A stretch of DNA of 64,000 nt. Source: Methanomassiliicoccales archaeon (GTDB lineage Archaea; Thermoplasmatota; Thermoplasmata; Methanomassiliicoccales; UBA472). The stretch lies in the NCBI GenBank assembly GCA_026394395.1, contig JAPKYK010000003.1:262547-326546 (forward strand), written 5' to 3'. This document shows, piece after piece, positions 44,856 through 53,977 of the stretch (positions are counted from its first letter, which is position 1; every line of letters begins with the position of its first letter). The translations under genes were made by a program, and so were the position numbers. The notes below the pieces were generated by a model, which had not been told where the DNA came from, made no database searches, and saw nothing but the letters and a program-made list of their open reading frames with translations.

Positions 44856-44901
44856 CTTATTAAATGAATAGTGATTATGGCCTTTTATAAGGAGATACCA
44901 T

Positions 44902-45246
44902 TTGAGCAGGAAGACGGTGTCGAACAACCAGGTGCGGGGCATCGCCCGCAAGCGGATGGACATCCTGGTAAGAGCGTCGGAGAAGGAGGCTTTGAGCGGC
45001 AACATGGAACGGAGCAAACGTTACATGTCCTTGGCCTTGCGCATCTCGGGACGCAACAAGGTGTCCATGCCGGCCTCTGCCCGGTACTGCCCAAAGTGCT
45101 TGGCCCCCATGGTCCCTGGCCTCGATTGCCGGGTGCGCCTTAGGGACCATAAGGTGATAGAGCACTGCCTGGATTGCGATGCGGTCAAACGCACACCGTA
45201 CCTTCGGGAGATAAGGGAGAGGAGAACATGCCGAAAAGGACCATGA
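44902..45246 (+). CDS. rnp4: Ribonuclease P protein component 4 (Rpp21/Rpr2)
   Basis: A 114-residue archaeal RNase P subunit. It has a helical N-terminal (MSRKTVSNNQVRGIARKRMD) and a zinc ribbon with YCPKCLAP and EHCLDCDAVKR, preceded by RSKRYMSLALRISGRN. The start is TTG at 44902, supported by AAGGAG nine bases upstream. It is first in a rnp4-yhbY-serS operon; its 3' end overlaps the next gene by 19 bases. Confidence 0.93.
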   Translation: MSRKTVSNNQVRGIARKRMDILVRASEKEALSGNMERSKRYMSLALRISGRNKVSMPASARYCPKCLAPMVPGLDCRVRLRDHKVIEHCLDCDAVKRTPYLREIRERRTCRKGP

Positions 45247-45524
45247 AGGACGTGAAGCGCGTGGGACATGAGCTAAGTCCCACGGTGCACGTTGGGAAGG
45301 AAGGGATCACCAACGCTCTCATCGATGAGATAGTCAAACAGCTGAAGGGCCGGAAGGTGGTCAAGGTCCGGCTCCTACCCAGCGTGGAAGAGGACAAGAA
45401 GGTTGTGGCGGAGGAACTGGCATCGAGGTCCCACTCCATCCTGATAGAGGTCGTTGGTTTCACTGTTCTATTATGCGAAAAACGCTATCTGGAAGGTAAG
45501 GATAACATCAAAGTCGTTGGGTGA
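45228..45524 (+). CDS. yhbY: YhbY/CRM-domain RNA-binding protein
   Basis: A 98-residue single CRM domain protein (HELSPTVHVGKEGITNALIDE, KVRLLPSVEEDKKVVAEEL, VGFTVLLCEKR). CRM proteins bind pre-50S ribosomal RNA. ATG 45228 (MPKRTMKDVKR) has GAGAGGAG upstream; the longer ORF is an rnp4 shadow. It overlaps serS by four bases (GTGA). Confidence 0.92.
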   Translation: MPKRTMKDVKRVGHELSPTVHVGKEGITNALIDEIVKQLKGRKVVKVRLLPSVEEDKKVVAEELASRSHSILIEVVGFTVLLCEKRYLEGKDNIKVVG

Positions 45525-46792
45525 CCGAATTGTTGGACGTCAACATCATCAGAAATGACCCCGAGGCCATACGGACCATGCTGAGGAACCGGACCTATAG
45601 CGAGGAGGTTCTGGACCAGTTCTTGGAGATGGACGCCGCCTGGAGGTCCAGCGTGGACGAGGGGAATCGCCTGAGGAAACAGAGGAACGAAGCTTCCATG
45701 CGCATCTCCAAGCTCAGCGGGCCGGAGAAGGCCAAAGCAGTGGAGGAGATGAAGGCAGTAGCCACCCGCATCGGCGAGCTGGACGTCGTCATAGCCGATC
45801 TGGAAAAGAAGAGGGATGATACTATACTGCTTATTCCAAACATCCCGGACGGATCGGTGCCAATCGGGGACAACCCCGACAAGAATGTCGTGGTGTCCGA
45901 GTGCGGCAAGGAGCGCAAGTTCGATTTCCAGACCAAGGACCATATCGTCCTGTGCGAGGAACTGGACATCGTCGATTTCCAGAGAGGGGTCAAGATCGCT
46001 GGAAGTGGATTCTACGTCTTGAAGGGGGACGGGGCTCGCATGGAACGGGCTCTGATCAATTACATGCTTGACCTTCATCATCGCCAGGGTTACACGGAGG
46101 TTTTTCCGCCAGTGGTTGTCAACCGATCGGCCGTGATCGGCACGGGACAATATCCGAAGATGAAGGACGATATGTACTGGTGCGAGCGGGACGACCTTTG
46201 GCTAAATCCCACCGCGGAGGTGCCGGTGACGAACCTACATCAGGACGATATCCTGGCCAAGGAGGACCTTCCCATCTTCTACACTGCCTACCTTCCATCA
46301 TTCCGCCGCGAGGCGGGAAGGCACGTGGGGGAGAAAGGCATGATCCGCGTCCACGAGTTCAACAAGGTCGAGCTGGTAAAGTTCGTTCTGCCCGATGGAT
46401 CTTTCCAAGAACTGGAATCTCTGACCAACGACGCCCAGGACGTATTGCGAGGATTGGAGCTTCCTTTCCGTACCCTGCTGTTGTGCACCGGGGACATGGG
46501 CTTCGCCTCGGCCAAGACCTACGACCTGGAGGCACACGCCCCAGGTACCGGCAGCTGGCTTGAGGTTTCCTCCTGCAGCTGTTTCACCGACTTCCAGGCC
46601 CGCCGGGCCAGGATCAAGTACCGGCCGGAGCCGCACCTGAAGAGCGAGTTCGTGCACACCTTGAACGGCTCAGGGTTGGCCTTGCCTAGGACCATGGTCG
46701 CCATTATCGAGAACAACCAAGATGGCCAGGGTCGTATCAGCATACCGAAGGTTATCAGGCCCTATATGCAGGGACAGGAATTGATAGAATAA
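45521..46792 (+). CDS. serS: Seryl-tRNA synthetase, common (bacterial/eukaryotic) type
   Basis: Class II synthetase, 423 residues. The N-terminal coiled-coil tRNA-binding arm spans about residues 30-105 (VDEGNRLRKQRNEASMRISK). Motif 2 is in FRREAGRHVGEKGMIRVHEF and motif 3 in NGSGLALPRTMVAIIENNQ. This is the ordinary SerRS, not the rare methanogenic type. The start is GTG 45521 overlapping the previous stop; TTG 45530 would also fit. Confidence 0.95.
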   Translation: MTELLDVNIIRNDPEAIRTMLRNRTYSEEVLDQFLEMDAAWRSSVDEGNRLRKQRNEASMRISKLSGPEKAKAVEEMKAVATRIGELDVVIADLEKKRDDTILLIPNIPDGSVPIGDNPDKNVVVSECGKERKFDFQTKDHIVLCEELDIVDFQRGVKIAGSGFYVLKGDGARMERALINYMLDLHHRQGYTEVFPPVVVNRSAVIGTGQYPKMKDDMYWCERDDLWLNPTAEVPVTNLHQDDILAKEDLPIFYTAYLPSFRREAGRHVGEKGMIRVHEFNKVELVKFVLPDGSFQELESLTNDAQDVLRGLELPFRTLLLCTGDMGFASAKTYDLEAHAPGTGSWLEVSSCSCFTDFQARRARIKYRPEPHLKSEFVHTLNGSGLALPRTMVAIIENNQDGQGRISIPKVIRPYMQGQELIE

Positions 46793-46826
46793 ATGAGGAA
46801 ACGGTTTGGACGGTAAGAGGACCGCC

Positions 46827-47090
46827 TTACTTCTTTGCCGCTTTCTTGGCCGGAGCCTTCTTGGGCTTCTTCTCTTCCTCTTTCTCTTCCTTTTCTGCCG
46901 CCCCTTCCTCTCCTTCTTCCACCTCTTCGTATCCAAGGAAGTCAAAGAGATCCTCTTCCAGGCCCTTCAGTACCTCGACGGCCTCTTCCTGTTCGCCTTC
47001 CTCAAGAAGGTCGATGGCCAGTGTTACCTGGTCTAAAAAGTCCTCCAGGGTGCAGTCGAGCTCCTCGATCAGATCGTTCAGGCTAACCAT
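46827..47090 (-). CDS. Small acidic protein with Lys/Glu-rich tail
   Basis: An 87-residue protein. The N-terminal half is helical (LNDLIEELDCTLEDFLDQV, LEEGEQEEAVEVLKGLEEDL) and looks like a paired-helix or TPR-like unit. The tail is low-complexity Glu/Lys/Ala ending APAKKAAKK. Function not recognised. ATG 47090 has GAGGT eight bases upstream, so it is preferred over ATG 47111. It follows the giant secreted protein gene on the same strand. Confidence 0.6.
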   Translation of the reverse strand: MVSLNDLIEELDCTLEDFLDQVTLAIDLLEEGEQEEAVEVLKGLEEDLFDFLGYEEVEEGEEGAAEKEEKEEEKKPKKAPAKKAAKK

Positions 47091-47199
47091 GTGTATTACC
47101 TCGTTCTCCAATATCCTTTGCCAATAGATAAGATATCGGTTAAGTCGAGTTCTGATCTGAAGCTATATGCGGGTATCGAATTTGATCCTCACCTCTCAA

Positions 47200-50100
47200 T
47201 TAAGTTCCCACGTCATTAATGCTGGCCTTGCATATCCATACGTCGATGATCGATCCCGCGGGGGCATTAAAGGATGGCACAGCACCGGAAGGGATACCAC
47301 ATATCGCCGCACCGCATTCCATTCCCCACCCTGCCCCCTTCTCCCCGAAGATCACGGAGAGCATGGCTAGGTTAGCGTTCATGGAGGTCACGCACTTGAC
47401 CTTCGTATTGACGCCAGGGACGGATACCATATCTGGCAAATCCATCGAACCGAAGGTGGAGATGCTTATCCATACTTCCTCCCCGGACAATAGGTCATCG
47501 GAGGACGTCTGGAATGGGTTTCCGAACCCCATGACCAGGGCGGCAGCTGTGCGCCCCAGTTTACCAAGTATTTCTCCCAGCGTCCCGCAGCGTAACGACA
47601 GCTCCATGCGCATCCCCACCTTGGCTGCCGAGGAATAGTCGGCTGCTGCCACTTCTACGAACGCTCCGACCTCGACCTCTTTGCTGAGCAGGCTGGCCGC
47701 GAGCCTTTGCGCCGTGTGGAGCAGGGCGGAGGTGAGCGTCTCGGAAAGCGCCTGCATGGTCATTGGCCCTGAGCTCAACTGGTTAAGCGATTCGATGACC
47801 GCGGTGATGAAAATATCCTGCAGGGGGGTCAGGTCCAGCACTGAAAATGGGTCCCGGCCGTTGCTGCGCCCCCTGGTCCCGTTCTGGAACTCCCACCGAT
47901 CAGCTCCGTCCTGAGCTCTCTGCCAGGTTCGCTCATCGTTCCAATAGTCGGTGGCGAAAGGAGTGCTGTCCACCCTACGTCCATCACTGTCGAGAAGGAC
48001 GATGCATTCTTCGGATGGGAATCTACTCCCCTGGTTGTCAAGAGCCTGCCCGGTGAAGACGTATGTGAACCGTTCCCGAGGCATTATGACCACTTTTCCC
48101 ATTGAACCAATCTCCTGAATCCCGTGTAACGTTTCGAGCGTCCATCCGGCCAGGTCAACTGCTTCGGATGTGGGATTGTACAGTTCCACCCACTCCCGCC
48201 CATAGTCCTCACCAGCTGGATTGAGCTCGTATTCGTTGATGACCACGGAATCGGTGCGGCCAGTTAGTATCCTCACATATATCCCTGCGTCCACGCTACC
48301 TTTCATACCTGGAATGGGGGTAGGGATGCTGGATAGCAGCGTTCCAACCCCTGGAATGTCGGATAGGGCAAATGATATCTTCTGATAGCTGACCACCTCC
48401 GGCATCGCAAGTTCTATGCAGGAGCCGTCGATGATCCCGCGAACTTCTACCATATGCCGGAATACATCCATGAACGGGTCGACGACCATGAAGACCGACC
48501 AGTCGTTGCCTATTAATGTAGCATTTGCCAGGAAGCCGTAGCCGTTCGATCCTTTTATTAGACGGGAGGTGACCGATATGGAGCAATCACCCGCCTCGAA
48601 GGATAATGTAATGGATGCCGGAACGCCAACCTCCTTGTAGGCCATGTCCTTTGGTTTTAGTTTGATGGTCAGCCCTACACCGAAAATGCTCAATTGGTAT
48701 GTCTGTTGGCCAAGTATGTTGGCCACGGTCTCAACGGCACTGGCTTTATCTCCCAGGACCGCTGCCCGGATGAACCGTTGGACCTGCTCCACCAATACTT
48801 GCATGGCCTCGGCTAGTAGGTCGATGGCCGTTGTGCCCATGTCGAGCAATCTTTCGACCGTGCCTTCCAACAATCGATATATGTCCTGTACGCCAGCTGA
48901 AAGCGCTTCTATGCCGTCCCGGAGAGGACGAAATACCTCATCAATTACTTTGGCCAGATTATCGCTGATTGTGTTTATGTTGAGGTAGTTCACTCCTGCC
49001 AGGGGATGACCGGTGGTTGCGGATGCTGTTTGGGATATCATCAATGAGACGTCACTATCTAGCTTCAATGGGAGGACCGCCCCTGATTCGCCCCCCGGAG
49101 AAATACTGACTCCGACAACCCCGGAACAGTAAAGACCCCATACGGACTGATATGAAGCCCATTTCATTTTTACCAGGTCAGTATCATGCAATTGAGGGTA
49201 CCTACCGTCCTGCCCGCTGTAAGAACATGGATCGGCGATCGACAGTTGAAGGCCAGAGCTGTCACATGAAGGGTATTCCACCTCAACATTCAATGTTTCT
49301 TGATACGAGCGTCCGTCATCTCCAATCAAAATGAAATGGTCGCTCTGTGGTATCTCTATCTCTTTGACGCCACCCCGAAGGTCCATGCCATCGGACATCT
49401 CATCTAACAGATCTTCCACATCATTGGAGATGACCACTCCCAGACCGGCCAGCGGATCTCCGGTCCTGGCGATTATCTCAGCAATAATGGAGTCTCGATG
49501 ACCTGAAACGGTAGGCCGATAGTCCAATCCCTGAAGGAAATGCGCGGTCAGCTGAGATGCGTGAGAATCATACTCTTCGACGATACGGTCCGTCAGTGCC
49601 CATCCCTGATCGGTAGCTAAAGCCTGTTCGATGCGCAATACGTTCTCCTCCCAGGGCATGTCCATATCAGGATTGGATGCCTGGACGTTGTCCATTAGCT
49701 GCTCCGCTGCTGTGCGGAACGCTGAAGACAACGAGCTGGACCGTTGCAATATATCGTCCTTCTCGGTCAGGAACTCAGCCTCGGTGGCTTCGACCAGAGG
49801 GTCGATGTTGGATGTGTATCGTTCAGCCGCGGTAAGGGCGGGTCGCAGCCATTCTTCCTTATTATTCAGGGCTTCCTTGAGCAAGGAACGTACCTCCTCA
49901 AAGAATGATTTGCCATCGGTCGGGTCCAGGTCAAGAGATTTTATGGGCAGGCACATTGAGCGACCGATGCTCTCGGCCATGATCGCGATCGAATCTTGAA
50001 GCTTGTTGAGGATCTCGTGGGTCCCTTTCTTGTATTGCTCATGGAAATCCCCCCACCCACCCCATTCCATCACATCAACTACCGGAAAATCGATCTCCAC

Positions 50101-51381
50101 CGTCCCCTGGACATCGATGAGGAAGGTTTCGCCTTCGGAGTCCGTTAGTTCGAGGGTGTATGTAGGAGCTTTGACCTTGGTTTCGGGTCCATCGACGAAC
50201 ATGTAGCGATAAAGGGCATCCGGTACACCCGCTTCCTGAAATTTATTTTCGAGCCAGCTCTTGAAATGGCCTTCGGCCAGGTCTTCTCCGGTAGCATAAT
50301 TGATTATGTCGTTTATAGTGAATACGATGCTCTCGACCGCCTCTTCGGCCAAGTTTATCGTATCGATGATGTGGCAGTGCTCCATCCACCTAAGAATGAT
50401 GCGGTCCATGTCCGCATATAACGTCTGGGAGAATACCTCCCTCCAATCAATCTGACCATAACCGTACATTCCCAGGAAGATGTCCGCTGGATCGATGGAC
50501 CCCCCTAAGCTCATAAATCCTTTGACATAATCCCAACAGTGCTGTGCATCCATGTAACTTGTGGACATGCCAAGGCAGGGTGTGGCGTTGCGGAAAGATT
50601 TGAACTGGAGCATGACCAAGCCGAGGTACAGGGCATTGGTCGCATCTTGTTCGGTTATCAGATCTCTTATGCTGTGTCCATCCGATGCCGTGGACGAACC
50701 CCAACCTTGCAAGGTACGATAGGCGCATAGAGTATCCAGCATTTCCCGGGTCAATTCGCTCAGTTCGCCCAGCCCGTCCCCTACTGCAGAATCGAACGTT
50801 TGGAGACGATCCTTCAGTAGGGGCCAGGGGACCTTGACCTCGTCCGCGACCGAATAATTTCTGGTCAGCCTTCCTTTGTCGGACCAAACGGTCACTTGAA
50901 AAGTTCCTGTGAGCCCAACATATGCTGGAACGAATTCCCCTTGCCATTTTCCTTCGGTTCCACTTTCATCGGAGACAGCGAGACGTAGGAACGATAGACG
51001 CACTGAATCCACATCGACCTCGACGAGATGACCGGAACGTTCCAATGGATATGTTCCGTTCAGCGACGTAGCCAGAGTTGTCTTAAACGATGCTACCATC
51101 CCACTCTCGTTAATCGTGTCGCCGATACAACACCCCACCATGGCCTGGTAGGCCATACTGTCGACGAACTCTTCGATCTCCAGGCTAATATCGGCCATTT
51201 CCTGTAGTTCGTCCGCCGTCAATGTGGCTTGAGCGGATTTTTCTCGCATGTCGGCGATGACCGCCGCCGAAAGGCTGGAGACAATTATAAGGACGATCGC
51301 AATGATTGAGAATGGCATCTGGCCTCTCTTGTCCCCAGATAGCTTTCTGACGAGGGTTCTGCCGGTCATCCATCGTGCCAA
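47200..51381 (-). CDS. Giant secreted protein with class III (pilin-like) signal and lamin-tail domain
   Basis: A 1393-residue protein not recognised as a whole. The N-terminus has a basic stretch ending KRG, then QMPFS and a hydrophobic segment (IIAIVLIIVSSLSAAVIA, about 25-42). This is the pattern of archaeal class III signal peptides cut before Q21 by a prepilin peptidase, as in type IV pilins. The body alternates helical and beta-rich segments with few cysteines. Residues about 1045-1175 look like a lamin-tail domain (INEYELNPAGEDYGREWVEL, NPTSEAVDLAGWTLE). Codons are more AT-rich than neighbours. It lies 38 bases behind the TrmB gene on the same strand. Confidence 0.75.
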   Translation of the reverse strand: MARWMTGRTLVRKLSGDKRGQMPFSIIAIVLIIVSSLSAAVIADMREKSAQATLTADELQEMADISLEIEEFVDSMAYQAMVGCCIGDTINESGMVASFKTTLATSLNGTYPLERSGHLVEVDVDSVRLSFLRLAVSDESGTEGKWQGEFVPAYVGLTGTFQVTVWSDKGRLTRNYSVADEVKVPWPLLKDRLQTFDSAVGDGLGELSELTREMLDTLCAYRTLQGWGSSTASDGHSIRDLITEQDATNALYLGLVMLQFKSFRNATPCLGMSTSYMDAQHCWDYVKGFMSLGGSIDPADIFLGMYGYGQIDWREVFSQTLYADMDRIILRWMEHCHIIDTINLAEEAVESIVFTINDIINYATGEDLAEGHFKSWLENKFQEAGVPDALYRYMFVDGPETKVKAPTYTLELTDSEGETFLIDVQGTVEIDFPVVDVMEWGGWGDFHEQYKKGTHEILNKLQDSIAIMAESIGRSMCLPIKSLDLDPTDGKSFFEEVRSLLKEALNNKEEWLRPALTAAERYTSNIDPLVEATEAEFLTEKDDILQRSSSLSSAFRTAAEQLMDNVQASNPDMDMPWEENVLRIEQALATDQGWALTDRIVEEYDSHASQLTAHFLQGLDYRPTVSGHRDSIIAEIIARTGDPLAGLGVVISNDVEDLLDEMSDGMDLRGGVKEIEIPQSDHFILIGDDGRSYQETLNVEVEYPSCDSSGLQLSIADPCSYSGQDGRYPQLHDTDLVKMKWASYQSVWGLYCSGVVGVSISPGGESGAVLPLKLDSDVSLMISQTASATTGHPLAGVNYLNINTISDNLAKVIDEVFRPLRDGIEALSAGVQDIYRLLEGTVERLLDMGTTAIDLLAEAMQVLVEQVQRFIRAAVLGDKASAVETVANILGQQTYQLSIFGVGLTIKLKPKDMAYKEVGVPASITLSFEAGDCSISVTSRLIKGSNGYGFLANATLIGNDWSVFMVVDPFMDVFRHMVEVRGIIDGSCIELAMPEVVSYQKISFALSDIPGVGTLLSSIPTPIPGMKGSVDAGIYVRILTGRTDSVVINEYELNPAGEDYGREWVELYNPTSEAVDLAGWTLETLHGIQEIGSMGKVVIMPRERFTYVFTGQALDNQGSRFPSEECIVLLDSDGRRVDSTPFATDYWNDERTWQRAQDGADRWEFQNGTRGRSNGRDPFSVLDLTPLQDIFITAVIESLNQLSSGPMTMQALSETLTSALLHTAQRLAASLLSKEVEVGAFVEVAAADYSSAAKVGMRMELSLRCGTLGEILGKLGRTAAALVMGFGNPFQTSSDDLLSGEEVWISISTFGSMDLPDMVSVPGVNTKVKCVTSMNANLAMLSVIFGEKGAGWGMECGAAICGIPSGAVPSFNAPAGSIIDVWICKASINDVGT

Positions 51382-51419
51382 TGACCGGGGGCATTAAAAG
51401 GGTCAGAGCTACAATCAGA

Positions 51420-52160
51420 TTACTTATCGTTCATTCCTTTGACCATATGCAGGAAGTTCTCCAGATGGACCGCGATGAGCGGATTGTCGGAGAACCCGCA
51501 CAGGTTCAGGTCCTCGGAGGCGATCATAGCTCGGCTGCTGTCAACGATTACATCCGTGGCGATCAGGCCTTTATGCCGGTATACTTCGGTGGCCTCGGGC
51601 ACCTTGACCGCGGGTTCGGTGACGATGGTGACCAGCACACCGCGCTTGACCGCCTCCTTGAAGCGGTCGGCGTGCTCGGACCGGATGTCTTGCATCTTGG
51701 GAGAGGATATTATGAACGTTCTCTTCGAAGAGTCCAGCATCTCACCGATCTTGAACAGCACCTTTTTTCTACCGGTGATGGTGTAGACCAGCTCTGGCGT
51801 GCCCTTCTCGCTGAGCAGCCCCTTGATCGAGTTCAATTTGTTGAAGACACCTTCGATCTCGTTCAATACCTGAGTGCGGGTCTCCTCCAGGGGCACAGGG
51901 TGGTACATGGCTGGCCTTCCACCGGCCTCTTCGACGAACTTCTTTTCCTTCAGTGAGATAAGGGCCTTGTAGGCAGATGTCCGGGGGATCATGGCTAGCT
52001 CGGCCACCTCCTCGGCCGTCCCGTGGCTCTTAAGGATCAGAGCGACGTAAGCCCTCGATTCATAACTCGTCAGGCCGATGTTGCTGAGGATGACAGAGAT
52101 CTGATTGAATTCCTTCTCGATATCCTCGATATCCAGCCGGAGAACGTCTATTATGTTCAT
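51420..52160 (-). CDS. TrmB-family transcriptional regulator
   Basis: A 246-residue protein. The N-terminal winged helix (IGLTSYESRAYVALILKSHG, EVAELAMIPRTSAYKALISL) is typical of TrmB, followed by a short coiled coil and a C-terminal phospholipase D-like effector domain (IISSPKMQDIRSEHADRFKEAVKRG to SRAMIASEDLNLCGFSDN). The ligand is unknown. The start is MNIIDVLRL at 52160; upstream codons lie in its promoter. A perfect palindrome sits just upstream, and the tetraether-lipid operon is divergent from it. Confidence 0.87.
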   Translation of the reverse strand: MNIIDVLRLDIEDIEKEFNQISVILSNIGLTSYESRAYVALILKSHGTAEEVAELAMIPRTSAYKALISLKEKKFVEEAGGRPAMYHPVPLEETRTQVLNEIEGVFNKLNSIKGLLSEKGTPELVYTITGRKKVLFKIGEMLDSSKRTFIISSPKMQDIRSEHADRFKEAVKRGVLVTIVTEPAVKVPEATEVYRHKGLIATDVIVDSSRAMIASEDLNLCGFSDNPLIAVHLENFLHMVKGMNDK

Positions 52161-52169
52161 AGAACAATA

Positions 52170-52204
52170 TGTAGCTCCTTCAGCTACATAAATATTATAT
52201 TTGC
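52170..52204. promoter_or_regulatory. Shared TATA region and palindrome between trmB-like gene and lipid operon
   Basis: A perfect inverted repeat TGTAGCT (52170-52176) / AGCTACA (52182-52188) with centre CCTTC lies next to an AT-rich box at 52190-52204 that reads as TATA in both directions. On the minus strand the predicted start is about 52173, so the palindrome covers the start region of the regulator gene, which fits autoregulation. On the plus strand the same site lies just upstream of the lipid operon's TATA box, where a bound protein could activate or repress. Confidence 0.6.
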
Positions 52205-52267
52205 GCTTTATGGTATGAGGCTTGGGGTGCAATCACGTTTGCTAAAGAGAGTTCATTACCCAAAGGG

Positions 52268-53788
52268 TTGCCGAAGAAGACGGAATCCCTGTGCCCAGAA
52301 TGCAGGAAGATCATATCGGCTACCTTGCTGGAAAAGGATGGCAAGGTGGTCATGGAGAAGACCTGCCCAGAACATGGGCATTTCGTCGATACAATCTGGT
52401 CCGACGTCGAGATGTATCTCAAGTCAGAGCAGTTCGCTTTTGACGGCGTGGGAGTGGAGAATCCACTCATACCCCATGCCAAGGTCTGTCCCAATGAATG
52501 CGGCCTTTGTGACCTCCACCTGAGCCACACCGCGTTGGCCAACCTGGACCTCACCAACCGCTGCAACATGAAGTGCCCGATCTGCTTCGCCAACGCCAAC
52601 CAGGCCGGTTATGTTTACGAACCGAGCTTCGACGAGGTCGTGAAGATGATGCAGGTCTTACGGGACAGCAGGCCGGTCCCCTGCCCTGCTATACAGTTCG
52701 CTGGCGGAGAGCCTACCATCTACCCGCAGTTCGTCGAGGTGGTCAAGAAAGCAAAGGAGATGGGATTTGCCCAGATCCAGGTCGCCACCAATGGTCTCAT
52801 GTTCGCCAACGATTTCGAGTTCCTGAAGGCTTCGGCCGAGGCTGGCTTGAACACCATCTACCTGCAGTTCGACGGCATGAAGGACGATATCTACATGGTG
52901 ACGAGGAACAGGAAGATGCTCGATGTCAAGATGAAGGTCATTGAGAACGTGAGAAAGCTGGAGAAGCGGCCTTCAATCGTCCTGGTGCCTGTCGTGGTAA
53001 AGGGACTGAATGAGGACCAGATCGGCCCTATTTACCATTACGCATTGGAGAACTCCGATGTGATAAGGGGGATCAACTTCCAGCCCGTGGCCTTCACCGG
53101 AAGGATCAACAGGGACGATCTGGCCAAGCAGAGATACACCTTGCCCGACTTGGCTAAGGACCTTGAGGCCCAGACCAAAGGACAGATTGTAAAGTCCGAT
53201 TGGTTCCCTGTGCCCAGCGTAGTGCCTATCTCCACCCTGGCCACGGCCATTTTGGATGAACCGAAGGTCACTTTCACCACCCATCCGCACTGCGGATTGG
53301 CCACCTACCTGTTCGTCCAGGACAAGGACCACGTCGTGCCTTTGACGCACTTCGTAGACGTCGAACCTTTATTCAAGGAGCTGTACGAACTGTCCAAGAA
53401 GGCGGATAAGTCCAAGGTCAAGCTCCCATCCAAGCTGAAGGCTTACTCCCTGCTGAAGAAGTACATCCATGAGGACAAGATGCCTGAGGGTTTGGACACT
53501 ATGTCCTTCCTGAAGCTGCTCTCGGCGGTCATGGGCGACCAGTCCAAGCAGTCCCTGTCCAAGTTCTCCTGGAAGATGATGTTCCTCGGTGGGATGCACT
53601 TCCAGGACCTGTACAACTACGACATCGAAAGGGTCAAGCGCTGTGCCATCCATTATGTGGTGCCGGACGGACGGATCATACCGTTCTGCGCCTACAATGG
53701 CGGCCCCACCTACCGCGAGCAGGTGGAGAAGAAGTTCGCCATCCCGATCGAGGAGTGGAGGCGGACCAGGGGAACTGAGTACACATAG
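52268..53788 (+). CDS. tes: Tetraether lipid synthase-like radical SAM protein
   Basis: A 506-residue radical SAM protein of the MJ0619 family, whose members join two archaeol chains to make tetraether (GDGT) lipid. An N-terminal zinc- or cluster-like part has C9/C12, C33 and C74/C78/C81. The SAM cluster is CNMKCPICF (C99, C103, C106). FAGGEPTIYPQF and a long C-terminal part follow, including HPHCGLATYLF and PFCAYNGG. The only ordinary start in frame is TTG 52268. It ends in TAG. It precedes ferredoxin and geranylgeranyl reductase genes. Older annotations call this family pterin dimethyltransferases. Confidence 0.82.
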   Translation: MPKKTESLCPECRKIISATLLEKDGKVVMEKTCPEHGHFVDTIWSDVEMYLKSEQFAFDGVGVENPLIPHAKVCPNECGLCDLHLSHTALANLDLTNRCNMKCPICFANANQAGYVYEPSFDEVVKMMQVLRDSRPVPCPAIQFAGGEPTIYPQFVEVVKKAKEMGFAQIQVATNGLMFANDFEFLKASAEAGLNTIYLQFDGMKDDIYMVTRNRKMLDVKMKVIENVRKLEKRPSIVLVPVVVKGLNEDQIGPIYHYALENSDVIRGINFQPVAFTGRINRDDLAKQRYTLPDLAKDLEAQTKGQIVKSDWFPVPSVVPISTLATAILDEPKVTFTTHPHCGLATYLFVQDKDHVVPLTHFVDVEPLFKELYELSKKADKSKVKLPSKLKAYSLLKKYIHEDKMPEGLDTMSFLKLLSAVMGDQSKQSLSKFSWKMMFLGGMHFQDLYNYDIERVKRCAIHYVVPDGRIIPFCAYNGGPTYREQVEKKFAIPIEEWRRTRGTEYT

Positions 53789-53803
53789 AGAGGTGTCGTA
53801 TCC

Positions 53804-53977
53804 ATGATGGTCAACATAGAGAAGTGCATGCATTGCGGCGCTTGCGTGGGTTCTTGCCCCCAGAACGCCATCTATCTCAACGAGGTAGTGCTGGAGTTCA
53901 ACGAGAAGTGCAACAAGTGCGGCCGGTGCGTGAGATTGTGTCCGGTCGGGGCACTGAAGATGGAGGGAAAGAAATGA
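53804..53977 (+). CDS. 2[4Fe-4S] ferredoxin
   Basis: A 57-residue ferredoxin with two clusters' worth of ligands: C8, C11, C14, C18 and C36, C39, C42, C46, each followed by Pro. There is an ATG at 53804 and another at 53807, with AGAGGTG upstream. Its stop overlaps the start of the reductase (ATGA). In Methanosarcina a ferredoxin encoded next to geranylgeranyl reductase supplies its electrons; the same role is inferred here, and it could also serve the radical SAM enzyme. Confidence 0.92.
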   Translation: MMVNIEKCMHCGACVGSCPQNAIYLNEVVLEFNEKCNKCGRCVRLCPVGALKMEGKK

